Of a DNA stretch of 24,067 nucleotides, positions 1 to 7,883 are shown in pieces. Below the pieces are notes generated by a model that worked only from the letters and a program-made list of their open reading frames with translations, did no database searches and was not told the DNA's origin. The DNA comes from Candidatus Rifleibacteriota bacterium (GTDB lineage: Bacteria > UBP17 > UBA6191 > JACPRK01): positions 1 through 24,067 of the forward strand of contig JACQZL010000293.1 of NCBI GenBank assembly GCA_016213865.1. The letters are read 5' to 3'. A program made the position numbers and the translations under genes. Positions within the stretch are counted from its first letter, which is position 1; each line of letters starts with the position of its first letter.

Positions 1-75
1 CTGACCGGCCAGCAGCCAGGCGAGCACGGAGGGCGGGACGTCCCGGAACGAAAGCTCGCCCATGATCCCGTCCAT
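1..75 (-). CDS. N-terminus of an unidentified protein, cut by the window edge
   Basis: Only about 25 codons are visible; the gene runs off the left edge. The reading frame starts at ATG 75 (MDGIM...), with a GAGG about ten bases upstream, or at the in-frame ATG 63 (MGELSF). The visible residues include FRDVPPSVLAWLLAG. The hydrophobic SVLAWLLAG resembles the start of the domain X protein at 17162 (SWRLLGWLLE), so this could be a further paralogue, but the stretch is too short to be sure. It follows the domain X gene at 252-1046 on the same strand with a gap of about 175 bases, so it may be the third gene of that operon. No function can be assigned. Confidence 0.45.
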   Translation of the reverse strand, partial: MDGIMGELSFRDVPPSVLAWLLAGQ

Positions 76-204
76 CTCGATACTGCCTCGAATCGGATCC
101 GCTGCTTGCCCAGCCCGCGGCTCCCCAACCCCTCGAAGGCCGCCAGGAAGTGCGGGAAGTAGCGAAGGCCGCGACCGAACAGGGTCATCCCGAAGGAGAG
201 CGGA

Positions 205-240
205 CAGGTCGTCGCTGTCGTTCGGTTCGTGCGGGCCTGA
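205..240 (+). pseudogene. Remnant 3' end of the NLT-type small gene
   Basis: Thirty-six bases encode QVVAVVRFVRA followed by TGA. They match 10894-10929, the 3' end of the frameshifted gene at 10590, at 33 of 36 positions. Upstream bases do not continue the match, so only the last dozen codons survive. In both places the piece sits just beyond the 3' end of a minus-strand domain X sequence, which suggests a duplicated segment rather than chance similarity. Confidence 0.55.
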
Positions 241-251
241 GGAGTTGGCCG

Positions 252-1046
252 TCAACTGGGGAGAGCACCCGGTACATCCTGAGCCTCCGGGTTCTCTTCG
301 CCGCTCGACGCGAACCGTACCAGGCCGCTTCCGAGCTGCTTTCTCCCGCTGCGCAGGGTGAGCCGGTAGATCCGCCCGAGCTCCACACTCCAGGCAACGC
401 AGGCCCGGCCCGCGGACTTGGCGGCGATCGCCGGCGCCCCTCTGGACAGCGGCACCAGTTCGAGCTCCACCCGGGAACGCTCTGCGCCGGCAAGCACGAC
501 CAGTTCCAATCGTTGCGAGGCCGAGTCGAAGCCCACCGTCTCGAGCGCGGCCAGCACGCCGCCGTTCGGCGCGACCGCGGCCACCACCCACGGTGGCGTG
601 CCCTTGCCAAGGAACACCTGGCACACCTCGCCACCGTCTTCGCAAGTCCCCAGCCGGGCGGTGCGCTCGCCCTGCACCCGGTGCCGCAGGATGGGCGCCA
701 TGAGACGCTCCAGCCTCTGGCGACGCGCGCCGGCCGTGTCGGGATGTCGGCGCCGGCCTGCCTCGGCCAGCACGAGACCCGCCGAGGCAAGCAAGGCCTC
801 CAGCGAGCCCTCGTCCAGTACCTGCTCGACCAGGGGTAGATGCTCGAAGAGCCTGGCCGCCACCCGGCCCAGCCGGTCGAGCGCGCGCCTCCCGAGCAGC
901 CTGGCCGCGTCCTCATCGGGCGGGACCTGGCTCGCGAGATCGCGGAGGAACTCGTCAATCGTGCTGGCCTCGCCGTTGACGTGGCCGCGCTGGGCGGCAC
1001 GTTGCAGGGCGGCCTGGAATCCCGCCCAGTCGATTCGTTGCCTCAC
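252..1046 (-). CDS. Domain X protein, partner of a sigma-like gene
   Basis: A 264-aa protein that I do not recognise. It starts at GTG 1046 with GAGAGGGTGAG upstream; the longer open frame to 1478 overlaps the upstream gene and is not needed. The N-terminal half looks helical and charged (LGRRALDRLGRVAARLFEHL). The C-terminal part, about residues 140-255, looks beta-rich: WVVAAVAPNGGVLAALETV, VELELVPLS, YRLTLRSGR. This part aligns with 17162-17656 (WVLASVAADGAVLAGVEVT, VLEIRGLG, YDLTMRHSS) and with the decayed copy at 11276-11421. It begins five bases after the sigma-like gene ends, so the two are probably co-transcribed. A second domain X gene also lies beside a sigma factor, so the pairing is unlikely to be accidental. 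It may sense something and control the sigma protein; that is inference. Confidence 0.8.
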   Translation of the reverse strand: MRQRIDWAGFQAALQRAAQRGHVNGEASTIDEFLRDLASQVPPDEDAARLLGRRALDRLGRVAARLFEHLPLVEQVLDEGSLEALLASAGLVLAEAGRRRHPDTAGARRQRLERLMAPILRHRVQGERTARLGTCEDGGEVCQVFLGKGTPPWVVAAVAPNGGVLAALETVGFDSASQRLELVVLAGAERSRVELELVPLSRGAPAIAAKSAGRACVAWSVELGRIYRLTLRSGRKQLGSGLVRFASSGEENPEAQDVPGALPS

Positions 1047-1051
1047 GGGTC

Positions 1052-1411
1052 TCACCCTCTCTTCTCCAGCGAACCGGACCGGTCCGCCGCGCGGAGCGTG
1101 GTTCCAGCTACCGGCGTGGCGCTGGAGACGCCTGGCCGTCGAGCAAGCCGGCCCCGAGCCTCGTCCACAAAGCGTTCGAAGAGCCACGATTCCCCGCGCT
1201 CTCGCCGGCGCCGAAGGCTGACGGCAGGGCTCTCCCTGTAGATGCGAAGGAAGACGTCGCACGCCACCGCCCCGGCCTGCTCGTCCTCGAGGCCCAGGCG
1301 ATGTCCCAGCTCCAGCAGAGGCGTCATGTAACCAGCGAACAAGCGCTCGAGCGCTCGGACTCCGCCGCGCATGATCGCCCTGACCAGTTGCTCGAGCTCC
1401 CGACTGTCCAC
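1052..1411 (-). CDS. Short sigma-70-like protein (region 2 only)
   Basis: A 119-aa protein starting at GTG 1411, with GAGGA about ten bases upstream. The stretch from ELEQLVRAIMRGGVRALERLF to GAVACDVFLRIYRE has the layout of ECF sigma region 2, where DVFLRIYR corresponds to the usual DVFLRVWR helix. No region 4 helix-turn-helix follows; the C-terminus (SATPVAGTTLRAADRSG) looks unstructured. A normal ECF factor has about 170-200 residues, so this is a half-length form that probably cannot recognise a -35 box by itself. It could bind core polymerase, work as a decoy, or need a partner that supplies the missing domain. It precedes the domain X gene by five bases. The complete ECF factor at 17637-18206 likewise neighbours a domain X gene. 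Confidence 0.65.
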   Translation of the reverse strand: MDSRELEQLVRAIMRGGVRALERLFAGYMTPLLELGHRLGLEDEQAGAVACDVFLRIYRESPAVSLRRRRERGESWLFERFVDEARGRLARRPGVSSATPVAGTTLRAADRSGSLEKRG

Positions 1412-1745
1412 GGTTCACCGTCCTCTGATCACCTTCGGTACACCTTGCGAGAGCAGACCGGAACCCTCGAGGTTTCACCCCGGGCCATCGTCCGTCGGCC
1501 CAAGTCGACGGAGTCCCGGCGGGGAGCGATGCAGCCAGATGGGGACCATGAGGATTTGATCCCGTTGGGGCGAGCCTCCCTCTCGTGGTCTCTTCGTGCC
1601 CCCTGGTCTCTTCGTGGTGAGGGGCCGCCTTCCTTTGAGAGCCGCGGACAATCCGGTCTCCGTCTGAAACCTGTGAGCCGGTCGCCGCCTCTCTGCTGGA
1701 GGACCGGCTTGGTTGACGCCGGAGGCCCGAGGAGACCGCGCCGCG
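1412..1745. other. Divergent intergenic region with a 13-bp direct repeat
   Basis: No convincing gene lies in these 334 bases between the minus-strand sigma-like gene and the plus-strand membrane-protein run. They should hold promoters for both. Visible structure is a 13-bp direct repeat, TGGTCTCTTCGTG, at 1586-1598 and 1604-1616. GGTTTC at 1471 and GAAACC at 1666 are also present but too far apart to count as one palindrome. No clear -35/-10 pair was identified. Confidence 0.5.
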
Positions 1746-1826
1746 ATGTTCTATCCCTTGCCGCTTCTGATCAAGCTCATCGTCGTCCTGTCGCTGGGAC
1801 CGGTGGTCGTCCAGTGGGGATCCTGA
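1746..1826 (+). CDS. 26-aa hydrophobic peptide
   Basis: A short frame, ATG 1746 to TGA 1826, encodes MFYPLPLLIKLIVVLSLGPV ending in VVQWGS. It is almost entirely hydrophobic and could span a membrane once. An AGGAG lies about twelve bases before the ATG, slightly far. The next gene starts three bases after its stop, which suggests translational coupling and makes it plausible as the first member of the small membrane-protein run. Its size alone means it could be chance; conservation in relatives would decide. Function unknown. Confidence 0.45.
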   Translation: MFYPLPLLIKLIVVLSLGPVVVQWGS

Positions 1827-1829
1827 CTC

Positions 1830-2075
1830 GTGCAGGAGCTCTTGCTGGCGTGGGGCCGGGGGGCGTTGCTGCTGGCTGCGCTGGCGGCGCCCATCGTTCT
1901 GGTCGCGGCCATCGGCGTCTTCGTCTGGGTGTTCATGCCGGCGCGTGTATTCCAGAACTACCTCTCCTGGTGGACCATCGAGCTATCCCGGCTCTACATC
2001 CTGCGGCCGATCCAGTTCCTCCTCAGACTGGCCCAGGGGTTCTTCCAAAGGCTGTTCCCGGGCCCCTGGTGGTGA
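1830..2075 (+). CDS. Small membrane protein, 81 aa
   Basis: Starts at GTG 1830. A long hydrophobic stretch at about residues 10-38 (ALLLAALAAPIVLVAAIG onward) is a clear membrane helix. The remainder (YLSWWTIELSRLYILRPIQF, then LLRLAQGFFQRLF) is amphipathic and aromatic and may lie along the membrane. No known family was recognised. It sits second in a same-strand run of five small membrane or secreted proteins placed between the sigma/domain X pair and the kinase/phosphatase/VWA module. A membrane assembly that works with that module is a reasonable guess, unsupported by any motif. Confidence 0.7.
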   Translation: MQELLLAWGRGALLLAALAAPIVLVAAIGVFVWVFMPARVFQNYLSWWTIELSRLYILRPIQFLLRLAQGFFQRLFPGPWW

Positions 2076-2123
2076 AACCCGAACGGTCCGCAAGCGCTCA
2101 CGAGAGACTGAAAGGTGCCCTGA

Positions 2124-2390
2124 ATGGAACCACGAGAACAGGATCGGAGGAGACCGGTCATCGTCCACAAATCCGGTGGCCCCGTCCACTGCCACCGATC
2201 CCATCACTCCCACGGCTCCTCAAGGAGCTCAGGGAGGAGTCTTCTTTTCGACGAACTACTTCCCGCCCTGTTCTCGATCGCCGGAGGACTGTTGGTCTTC
2301 ATCGGAGGGATCATCGTGAGCTTGTTCTACCTGACGCTCACCGTGATCGTGTTGATCGTCTCCAGCTTGTTCTCCCCAAGGTCGAAATGA
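2124..2390 (+). CDS. Membrane protein with His-rich N-terminus, 88 aa
   Basis: Starts at ATG 2124 with AAAGGTG upstream. The hydrophilic N-terminus contains a histidine cluster, HCHRSHHSHG, at about residues 22-31, which could bind a metal. It is followed by a long hydrophobic region of about 45 residues (LFSIAGGLLVFIGG, then IIVSLFYLTLTVIVLIVSS), enough for two membrane helices. It overlaps the next gene by the four bases ATGA, the usual sign of coupled translation. No family was recognised. Metal binding is an inference from composition. Confidence 0.72.
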   Translation: MEPREQDRRRPVIVHKSGGPVHCHRSHHSHGSSRSSGRSLLFDELLPALFSIAGGLLVFIGGIIVSLFYLTLTVIVLIVSSLFSPRSK

Positions 2391-2671
2391 AACTCGAGAT
2401 CCTCTTCGCGTGGTCGGTCCTGCTGGCGGCCTTCTCGGCCGGTCATTGCGCCGACGGTTCGTCTCCGACGCTCTTCGCGGGGTTTCCCCAGGTCGGCGCG
2501 ACGTCCGGGAGCCCGTCGCTCCCGACGGCCGATGAGCTCCGCAAGCTGAAGGACGCCATGGCGGCCCTGGTCCGGTGCTTCGATTCCCCGCCGGCGTTGC
2601 CCCCGGCACCCGTGGCACCACGCGAGGGACGGCCCTCCGTCAGCCACTCCCCGGCCGGAGGTGGGAGATGA
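2387..2671 (+). CDS. Small exported protein, 94 aa
   Basis: Begins within the previous gene's stop (ATGA overlap at 2387-2390) and ends by overlapping the next gene's start in the same manner (2668-2671). The N-terminus, MKLEILFAWSVLLAAFSAGHC, looks like a signal peptide. A Cys follows it, but the preceding residues do not make a good lipobox. The mature part has a short helix (LPTADELRKLKDAMAALVRCF) and a proline-rich tail. The frame remains open well upstream to 1301, but that part conflicts with the neighbouring genes. Function unknown; it probably belongs to the same envelope assembly as its neighbours. Confidence 0.7.
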   Translation: MKLEILFAWSVLLAAFSAGHCADGSSPTLFAGFPQVGATSGSPSLPTADELRKLKDAMAALVRCFDSPPALPPAPVAPREGRPSVSHSPAGGGR

Positions 2672-3588
2672 ACCCGAGCATCCGCTCCCTGGCGTACGTA
2701 GTTGTTGCCGCCGTTCTTCTCACCAGGGTTGCACCCGCCAACCCGGGCGCCAGCGCCGCCGACTGGAAGGAGCGCTTCCGGCAGGGCCTCAATCTGCCCT
2801 TCCGCGCTCCCGACGGTACGGTCACCTGGCCCGCGGCGACCTCACCCGTTCCGCTAAAGCCATTGGCGGCAATCCCTGATGCCGCCTCGCCGCCCCGGGT
2901 GGCGGCCACCCCACCGGCCAAGAAGGCCCCCGCGGTGACGGGAAGCAGCGCGGGTTCGTCCGTGTCGAGGCGACAGCCGGAGCAACGCCGCGGCGGCGAA
3001 AACCCCTCGCTCAAGAGCCGTCGCTCTCGACTGCGCACCGGCGATCGGCCTCCGATGGTTCGCCGCCTCCGAGTGCCCGCCGAACGGAACGTGAAGTCCG
3101 TGATCGACGCCACCACCGATTCGATGGAGTCAAGTCGCCCGCGGGACGACGAGGTCGCCCCCGAGCGTTCGACGGGCCGTCCGGTCTCGACCCAGGCCCA
3201 GGAGCGGAGCTGGGAGTATCAGGCCGTCACGCCGCCCAAGCAGGACGTCGATCGGATCTACACCTCCCGCACCTCGGATGCGACCCGCACGTTCCGCCGC
3301 GTCACGGTCATTCGAAGGCCCTGGGTCGCCCAACCGCCAGGACCCGGCTGGTCCCAGCAGGTGCCTTCGGGACGGTACTTGCCTGGCCAGATAGACTCTC
3401 GCCCTTCGAACGCGCCGGTCCAGTACTTCTGCCCGGTCTACGTGCCCCAGCCCATGCTCATGCCCCAGCCGACGTATGTCGCCCCACCGCCCGTGCAGAT
3501 GCGACGTTCGAATCGCGGCGTGCGCACCCGCAACCTGATCCTCGGGATCGGCGCCGCCGCGCTCGTCTCGAGGCTCCTCAGGAGATAG
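2668..3588 (+). CDS. Exported, low-complexity protein with C-terminal membrane segment
   Basis: A 306-aa protein beginning at ATG 2668, overlapping the previous stop by four bases, with GGGAG upstream. The first 25 residues form a signal peptide or membrane anchor (SLAYVVVAAVLLTRVAPA). A long region rich in Pro, Arg, Ser and Ala follows. Near the C-terminus is a Pro/Gln/Met-rich patch (VYVPQPMLMPQP, YVAPPPVQM). The protein ends with a short hydrophobic segment and basic tail (NLILGIGAAALVSRLLRR). This layout suits a stalk or linker spanning the envelope. It ends the five-gene run and converges on the kinase gene. No known domain was recognised. Confidence 0.7.
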   Translation: MNPSIRSLAYVVVAAVLLTRVAPANPGASAADWKERFRQGLNLPFRAPDGTVTWPAATSPVPLKPLAAIPDAASPPRVAATPPAKKAPAVTGSSAGSSVSRRQPEQRRGGENPSLKSRRSRLRTGDRPPMVRRLRVPAERNVKSVIDATTDSMESSRPRDDEVAPERSTGRPVSTQAQERSWEYQAVTPPKQDVDRIYTSRTSDATRTFRRVTVIRRPWVAQPPGPGWSQQVPSGRYLPGQIDSRPSNAPVQYFCPVYVPQPMLMPQPTYVAPPPVQMRRSNRGVRTRNLILGIGAAALVSRLLRR

Positions 3589-3659
3589 TCGGGCGGGGCC
3601 CGGGGAGCGTGGGGCCAGCGAGGCTCCCGCCATGCTCGGTGGCGCGGCGGCGCTGGCGC

Positions 3660-4916
3660 TCACTTCGTCTGCGTGACCCGCACGACCATGCCGCCGATCG
3701 CGAGAGTGTCTCCTGCCTGCAGCAGCGCCTTCTTGCCGTGCTCCAGGCAGACCCACTTCGAGTCGTTCCATCGATAGGTGCCTGAGGTCGAGATGTCTTC
3801 CATCCAAACCTCCGGGCCCTCGCGCGAAAGGACCACGTGGCGCCGGCTGATCCCGGGAAGGCCACCGAAGTGCTCCCGGCCCACCACCGTGGTGCCGTCG
3901 TTCAGGAGGATCGTCCGGCCGGGAAGGGACAGACCAAGAAGCGGGTACGGCTTGCGGCATCCGGCATAGGGACAGGACAGCTTCGAGGAGTCGATGACGA
4001 CCTGGCCGCCGCAGCGAGGACATGAGAACATCTTGAAGAGCGCCTTCTGCAGCGTCGTTACCCACACCGAGGCCGTCGGCCGCCGCGCGGGGTCCTTCGA
4101 GAACGAGAGCCGTAGCAACCGAGAGAGCTCGGAGTCGAGCACCTCGGACGGATACCCACCGACCACGTCGCTGTTCGGTCGGACTGCGAGGCCCGGATCG
4201 TGTGCCCATAGGCCGGCTGTCATCGCGCGATCGAATTCGCTCTCCGACGAGTCGAGCCCGGCAGCGGGGTGCCTCTGGAGAATGACCTCGTGGAGCAGCA
4301 CGGCAAGGCCAAAGACATCCGAAGCACAGCACGGCACGGCCGGCGTGCCCCGACTGAACGCGCTCCTCAACTCCGGCGCCATGTAGAGGTTATGCCCGAC
4401 GCACGGCGGCGGTTCGCCGCCTGGGAAGATCGCGTTGTCGAAGTCGATGAGGAGCACGTGATGGCAGTCCCCGCGCTTCTCGATCAGAACGTTGTTCGCC
4501 TGCGGGTCTCCGTGCGTGACGTTCGACGCATGAAGCAGCGCAAACGCTTGGGCTATCTGCAGCCCGATGAAGACGCAGGACTGCAGATCGCACCCCGGCG
4601 CCTCCAGAAACGCCTCGAGTGAGATCCCAGGCGAGAAGGGATCGATATGCCCGAGACCCCGCGCGCACCGGAATCGGTCGATCGGCAAGAGAGCCAACGG
4701 AGAGCTCCCTGCGGCTCCGAGTGCCATCAGACGGTCCAGTCGACTGCGAGTGGCCGGAGTGTCCAGCTCGGGGTTGTAGAGCTTCACCACGACCTTGGCG
4801 CCGTCCAACGTGTTCTCCCCCGTATAGACGATGCCCTGCCCACCCCGGCCCAGAAAGGCCCGGATGGTGAAATTGCGTCCGCTCTCCCCGCGGATGATCT
4901 CGCCAGTGTTCAACAT
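3660..4916 (-). CDS. Ser/Thr protein kinase with zinc ribbon and FHA domain
   Basis: A 418-aa protein starting at ATG 4916, with GGAGAG eight bases upstream. The kinase domain (about 15-290) has the glycine loop GRGGQG (23-28), lysine K45 in VVVKLY, the catalytic loop HGD with D137 and N142, DFD (158-160) in place of DFG, and APE (180-182). HGD rather than HRD places it among the divergent kinases seen with VWA/PP2C systems. A zinc ribbon follows, with C299, C302, C315 and C320. An FHA phosphopeptide-binding domain (about 333-415) shows GRE, SRRH and ISTSGTYRW. The gene diverges from the PP2C phosphatase, so kinase and phosphatase probably act on shared targets, with FHA reading the mark. Known TerY-P triads combine just these three activities. 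The substrate cannot be told from sequence. Confidence 0.93.
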   Translation of the reverse strand: MLNTGEIIRGESGRNFTIRAFLGRGGQGIVYTGENTLDGAKVVVKLYNPELDTPATRSRLDRLMALGAAGSSPLALLPIDRFRCARGLGHIDPFSPGISLEAFLEAPGCDLQSCVFIGLQIAQAFALLHASNVTHGDPQANNVLIEKRGDCHHVLLIDFDNAIFPGGEPPPCVGHNLYMAPELRSAFSRGTPAVPCCASDVFGLAVLLHEVILQRHPAAGLDSSESEFDRAMTAGLWAHDPGLAVRPNSDVVGGYPSEVLDSELSRLLRLSFSKDPARRPTASVWVTTLQKALFKMFSCPRCGGQVVIDSSKLSCPYAGCRKPYPLLGLSLPGRTILLNDGTTVVGREHFGGLPGISRRHVVLSREGPEVWMEDISTSGTYRWNDSKWVCLEHGKKALLQAGDTLAIGGMVVRVTQTK

Positions 4917-4966
4917 GAGTGCTCTCCGCCTGGGTTCACTCGTCAGGAGGCGTCGCGACCCGCCGC

Positions 4967-5001
4967 GGTTTCGTCTGCGGAGTCGCCAGGACCACGAAAC
5001 C
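4967..5001. promoter_or_regulatory. Inverted repeat in the kinase/phosphatase divergent promoter
   Basis: Eight-base arms GGTTTCGT (4967-4974) and ACGAAACC (4994-5001) are perfectly inverted with a 19-base spacer. They lie in the 151-base gap between the divergent kinase and phosphatase starts, where an operator for both would sit. Two other sites, at 6978 and 16893, share the GGTTTC...GAAACC arms with a shorter spacer. Regulator unknown. Confidence 0.35.
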
Positions 5002-5067
5002 AGGACGATCGAACGCGTCTCTTCCGTCTTGTCGGAACCACGAGCCCGCGACAACCGGAGGACTCCA

Positions 5068-7032
5068 GTGCGCATCACGCCCTCACGCTCCCAGATGAAT
5101 CGCCTTGTGGAGATCGGAATCCTCGGAGCCCCCAGGCCTCCGGCGGCGCCATCCCCTGCCGTGGCCGCAGCGGGGAGCTCCCGGGTCACGGGCGGCCCGA
5201 GATTCTCCATCGTGTGGGCCGTGGTCTTCGTGCTGGTGCTGGCGGCTTGCCTTCTCGGCTTCGCCAGCAACGCGGAGGCCGCCGCTCCGCGGACGTTTCA
5301 AGCACGGCTATCGGAGCTGAAACCCAAAGCCGTGGTCGCATCCGACAGAGCGATGAGCGCAAGTCGGTCTCTGGCGGCCTCGAGACCAACCTCCGCAGTC
5401 CTCCGGCGGTCGGCGCTAGGCACGGGGTATTCGAGTCAAGAGCTCCACGCACTTCGCAGGAGCTGCGAAGAGCTTCGCGAGGAACTGGCGAGGTGCCAGA
5501 CGGACCTGGTCCGATTGGCGGCTTCACAGTCGAGCGGGACCGCCGCCGACGGCCTCCGACTGGACGCCCTCGAGAGCAAGGGTGAGGCGCAGTACAGACG
5601 TGTCTTCCGAGCCGACGAAGCGCTGCAACTGCGTCTCTCCGCTTTCGCCGACGGCCTGCTCGACCTTGCGGCGCGACAGTCGGCGGCAGACGCCGGGCAA
5701 CAGCACTCGCAGGCGACACTGGAAGTGCAGGGACTCCTGCAGGCGATCCTCTTCACGCTCTTGCTTGCGCTCATCTGGCAGCAGTGGAGGCACAGCCAGA
5801 CCCGAGGCGGACCTGGGATGGCCGCGCGGGTCACCTGCCCCCGTACGAGCGGTTCTGCCACCCCGCGACGCCGCTGGTTCGCGAGAGGTGCGGCTCCGGT
5901 TTCCGGGCCAAGCGAGCCTCAGGTCGAGCTCGAGGCAGCTTCAGGACGAACCGCAAGTCTGGTAGCGCGCGAGCACGACAGGTCCGGGACTGCCCCGCGC
6001 GAGCGGCGCGTCCTACCGCCCGCGCCCCGGAAGAGCGGTGAGTCTGCAGAAGCTCCGGGCAGTCCCCAGCCTGGTCCGTGGAAGATGCCAGAGGTCGAGG
6101 TCACTCCCGCGAGGGAGCTCTTGCGCGAGCTGACTGAAGCAGCTCCGGGCCTGACCGGCCGTGCGACGACGCAGTGGCCTGAGGGGCCCTGGTCCGGCGA
6201 GGTCGGCTCCATCAAGGGCCAGGTCGCCATGGAAAACCAGGACTACGGCCTTGCGCTCTGTCACGGGGACTGTACCTTCCTTGCCATTGCAGATGGGTGC
6301 GGCGGTGTTTCGGGAGGCAAGGCCGCGTCGTTCGCCGCCGTACGCGGGGCCACCGCCGAGGTCCTGCGCCAGCTCGCCTTTCACCGCGGCCGGCCGATCG
6401 ACGAGCCCCTCGACGTGGTTCAGAAGGCCTTCGAGGCCGCGGCCGCTCAACTGCGTGGGCTGTCCCAGCGTCTGGCAATCCCGGCGGGGGTCTCGGCACT
6501 ACGCACGACTCTGATCCTCGTGTTCGCCACGCAGACTCGTTATGGCTGGCTCTACATCGGAGACGGCGGTCTCGTCGTCCTCCGTCGCGACGGCCGCCTG
6601 GAGAACCTGCTGCATCCGCACAAGGACCCCGCGGCCGCCAACATCCTGGACCGCAGTCTGGGCCCGACTCCCCACGGCCTGCCGGCGACCGGCACGACAC
6701 CGCGCTGCCCGGGCGATCTGTTGATGGCCGGCTCTGACGGCGTGTTCGACCACGTCGAAGACTCGTTCCCATGGAAGATGCGACAGATCCTGTGCGACTG
6801 CGCCGGCGACACGAACGCAGCATGCTTTGGCGTCCTGGGCCAATTCGCTAGTTGCCGGGAGGCCGAGACGAACCTCTTCCCATTCGACGACAACCTCACC
6901 TTGGCGTTGTTGCCGACAGGCGCTCTCGAGCCCGTACAACGTCCAGCAGACGCCCAAGTCACCCCCAAAGTCCCTCCGGTTTCCCCGGGAGAGGTGAAAC
7001 CAAGCGAACCCGAAACGTCTCTTCACTCGTGA
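5068..7032 (+). CDS. Membrane-anchored PP2C-family protein phosphatase
   Basis: A 654-aa protein. GTG 5068 was chosen because GGAGG lies seven bases upstream; the in-frame ATG 5095 has no such site. Two hydrophobic helices (about residues 45-66 and 225-238) flank a region with coiled-coil character (SCEELREELARCQTDLVRL), so the N-terminal part is probably periplasmic. A proline/arginine-rich linker leads to the PP2C domain, about 377-635. It contains the metal-binding motifs ENQDYG, IADGCGG, GDGG, GSDGVFD and DDNLT, so it should be an active Mn/Mg-dependent phosphatase in the cytoplasm. It diverges from the FHA kinase and is followed by two VWA genes. A membrane-bound phosphatase with an external segment could pass an envelope signal to the phosphorylation state inside; that is inference. 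Confidence 0.92.
   Translation: MRITPSRSQMNRLVEIGILGAPRPPAAPSPAVAAAGSSRVTGGPRFSIVWAVVFVLVLAACLLGFASNAEAAAPRTFQARLSELKPKAVVASDRAMSASRSLAASRPTSAVLRRSALGTGYSSQELHALRRSCEELREELARCQTDLVRLAASQSSGTAADGLRLDALESKGEAQYRRVFRADEALQLRLSAFADGLLDLAARQSAADAGQQHSQATLEVQGLLQAILFTLLLALIWQQWRHSQTRGGPGMAARVTCPRTSGSATPRRRWFARGAAPVSGPSEPQVELEAASGRTASLVAREHDRSGTAPRERRVLPPAPRKSGESAEAPGSPQPGPWKMPEVEVTPARELLRELTEAAPGLTGRATTQWPEGPWSGEVGSIKGQVAMENQDYGLALCHGDCTFLAIADGCGGVSGGKAASFAAVRGATAEVLRQLAFHRGRPIDEPLDVVQKAFEAAAAQLRGLSQRLAIPAGVSALRTTLILVFATQTRYGWLYIGDGGLVVLRRDGRLENLLHPHKDPAAANILDRSLGPTPHGLPATGTTPRCPGDLLMAGSDGVFDHVEDSFPWKMRQILCDCAGDTNAACFGVLGQFASCREAETNLFPFDDNLTLALLPTGALEPVQRPADAQVTPKVPPVSPGEVKPSEPETSLHS
6978..7001. 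promoter_or_regulatory. GGTTTC-N12-GAAACC inverted repeat
   Basis: GGTTTC (6978-6983) and GAAACC (6996-7001) are separated by exactly 12 bases. The site is inside the last codons of the phosphatase gene, about 75 bases before the first VWA start. The same arms with the same 12-base spacer occur at 16893-16916, upstream of the ubiquitin-like operon. It is a candidate operator, not a proven one. Confidence 0.35.
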
Positions 7033-7076
7033 ACACGGATCGAGACCCGAATCAACAACCGAACGAGGTGTCAGAC

Positions 7077-7841
7077 ATGAGCGCTCCTTGCCCCACTTGC
7101 CAGACCGAGGTCACTCCAGTCGCTGGTCACTGCCCGAACTGTGCCCACGCCTTCGCCGAGACCAAAGGCGTGTCCGTTTCCATCCGGCCGGCCGCCAAGC
7201 CCAAGATCCAGGCCGAGGTGAACTTGGTCGCCACGGTGGACCGCACCGGTTCGACTCAGCGCTTCGCCCAGGGGGTGAAGGACTGTCTGCCGTTGATCCT
7301 CAAGCCTATCGAGAAGAAGGCTGCGAAGGTCGCGGTCAGTCTGCACTCCCACGGCGATCTGGACGAGGGTCAGGCCCCCATCCTGCTGACGGATCGAGGC
7401 AGCGTCGACCAGGCCATCCTCGACGTGGCCACCATCGTCTTTGGCGGCGGCGGCGACCCGCCGGAGAACCACCTCGATCAGATCGAGCACCTGATGCACT
7501 CCTCCATGTGGCTCTCCGATCCTCGACGCGGCCACGATGCCCTGTTGCTGATCTGCACAGCCGACAGCAAGCCCGCCCGGTCCGGGAAGAGCGCGCGAGA
7601 GCTCGGCGAGGAGCTGAGGCAGCGTCGGATCCAGCTCTATGCCATCTGCGAGATGACCCCCGTGCTCCATGAGCTCGTCACCGCCGCGGGAGGCTGCATC
7701 TTCCCCATCAGCAATAACCCGGACACGGCCGAGATGGCCCGCATCGCCGCCGACGTGGCACGCTCCATCACCCAGACCGCAGAAACCGGAGCCCCGACGC
7801 TCCCGAGAGTGGGCGCCCCGACTGCGGGTCCGGCCAAGTGA
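7077..7841 (+). CDS. Zinc-ribbon VWA protein (TerY-like)
   Basis: A 254-aa protein starting at ATG 7077 with GAGGTG upstream. An N-terminal zinc ribbon has C5, C8, C19 and C22. A von Willebrand A domain follows from about residue 44; its metal site begins with DRTGS (D55, T57, S59), a variant of DxSxS. Further typical elements are IVFGGGGDPPEN, which is where the loop carrying the MIDAS threonine is expected, and HDALLLICTADS at the central strand. It sits between the phosphatase and a second VWA gene on the same strand. VWA proteins bind partners through the metal site and in such triads are thought to scaffold kinase and phosphatase. The divergent metal loop suggests a partner specificity different from the second VWA. 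Confidence 0.88.
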   Translation: MSAPCPTCQTEVTPVAGHCPNCAHAFAETKGVSVSIRPAAKPKIQAEVNLVATVDRTGSTQRFAQGVKDCLPLILKPIEKKAAKVAVSLHSHGDLDEGQAPILLTDRGSVDQAILDVATIVFGGGGDPPENHLDQIEHLMHSSMWLSDPRRGHDALLLICTADSKPARSGKSARELGEELRQRRIQLYAICEMTPVLHELVTAAGGCIFPISNNPDTAEMARIAADVARSITQTAETGAPTLPRVGAPTAGPAK

Positions 7842-7883
7842 CACTCCACAGACAATCTCTGAACAGACAGGAGGCCAGCCGTT

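Noticed and set aside
1047..1478. N-terminal extension of the domain X protein at 252-1046
   Set aside because: It overlaps the sigma-like gene almost entirely, and GTG 1046 has a strong ribosome site.
1586..1616. Direct repeats at 1586 and 1604 as part of a CRISPR or mobile element
   Set aside because: Only two 13-base copies with a five-base gap, no further units, no inverted ends or transposase.
1301..2386. Long plus-strand frame covering the small membrane genes
   Set aside because: Composition is arginine- and proline-rich shadow sequence; the small genes in other frames have clear membrane helices and ribosome sites.
3601..3628. Possible bidirectional terminator between the convergent genes (GGGAGC / GCTCCC)
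   Set aside because: The stem is only six pairs and no T-run follows on either strand.
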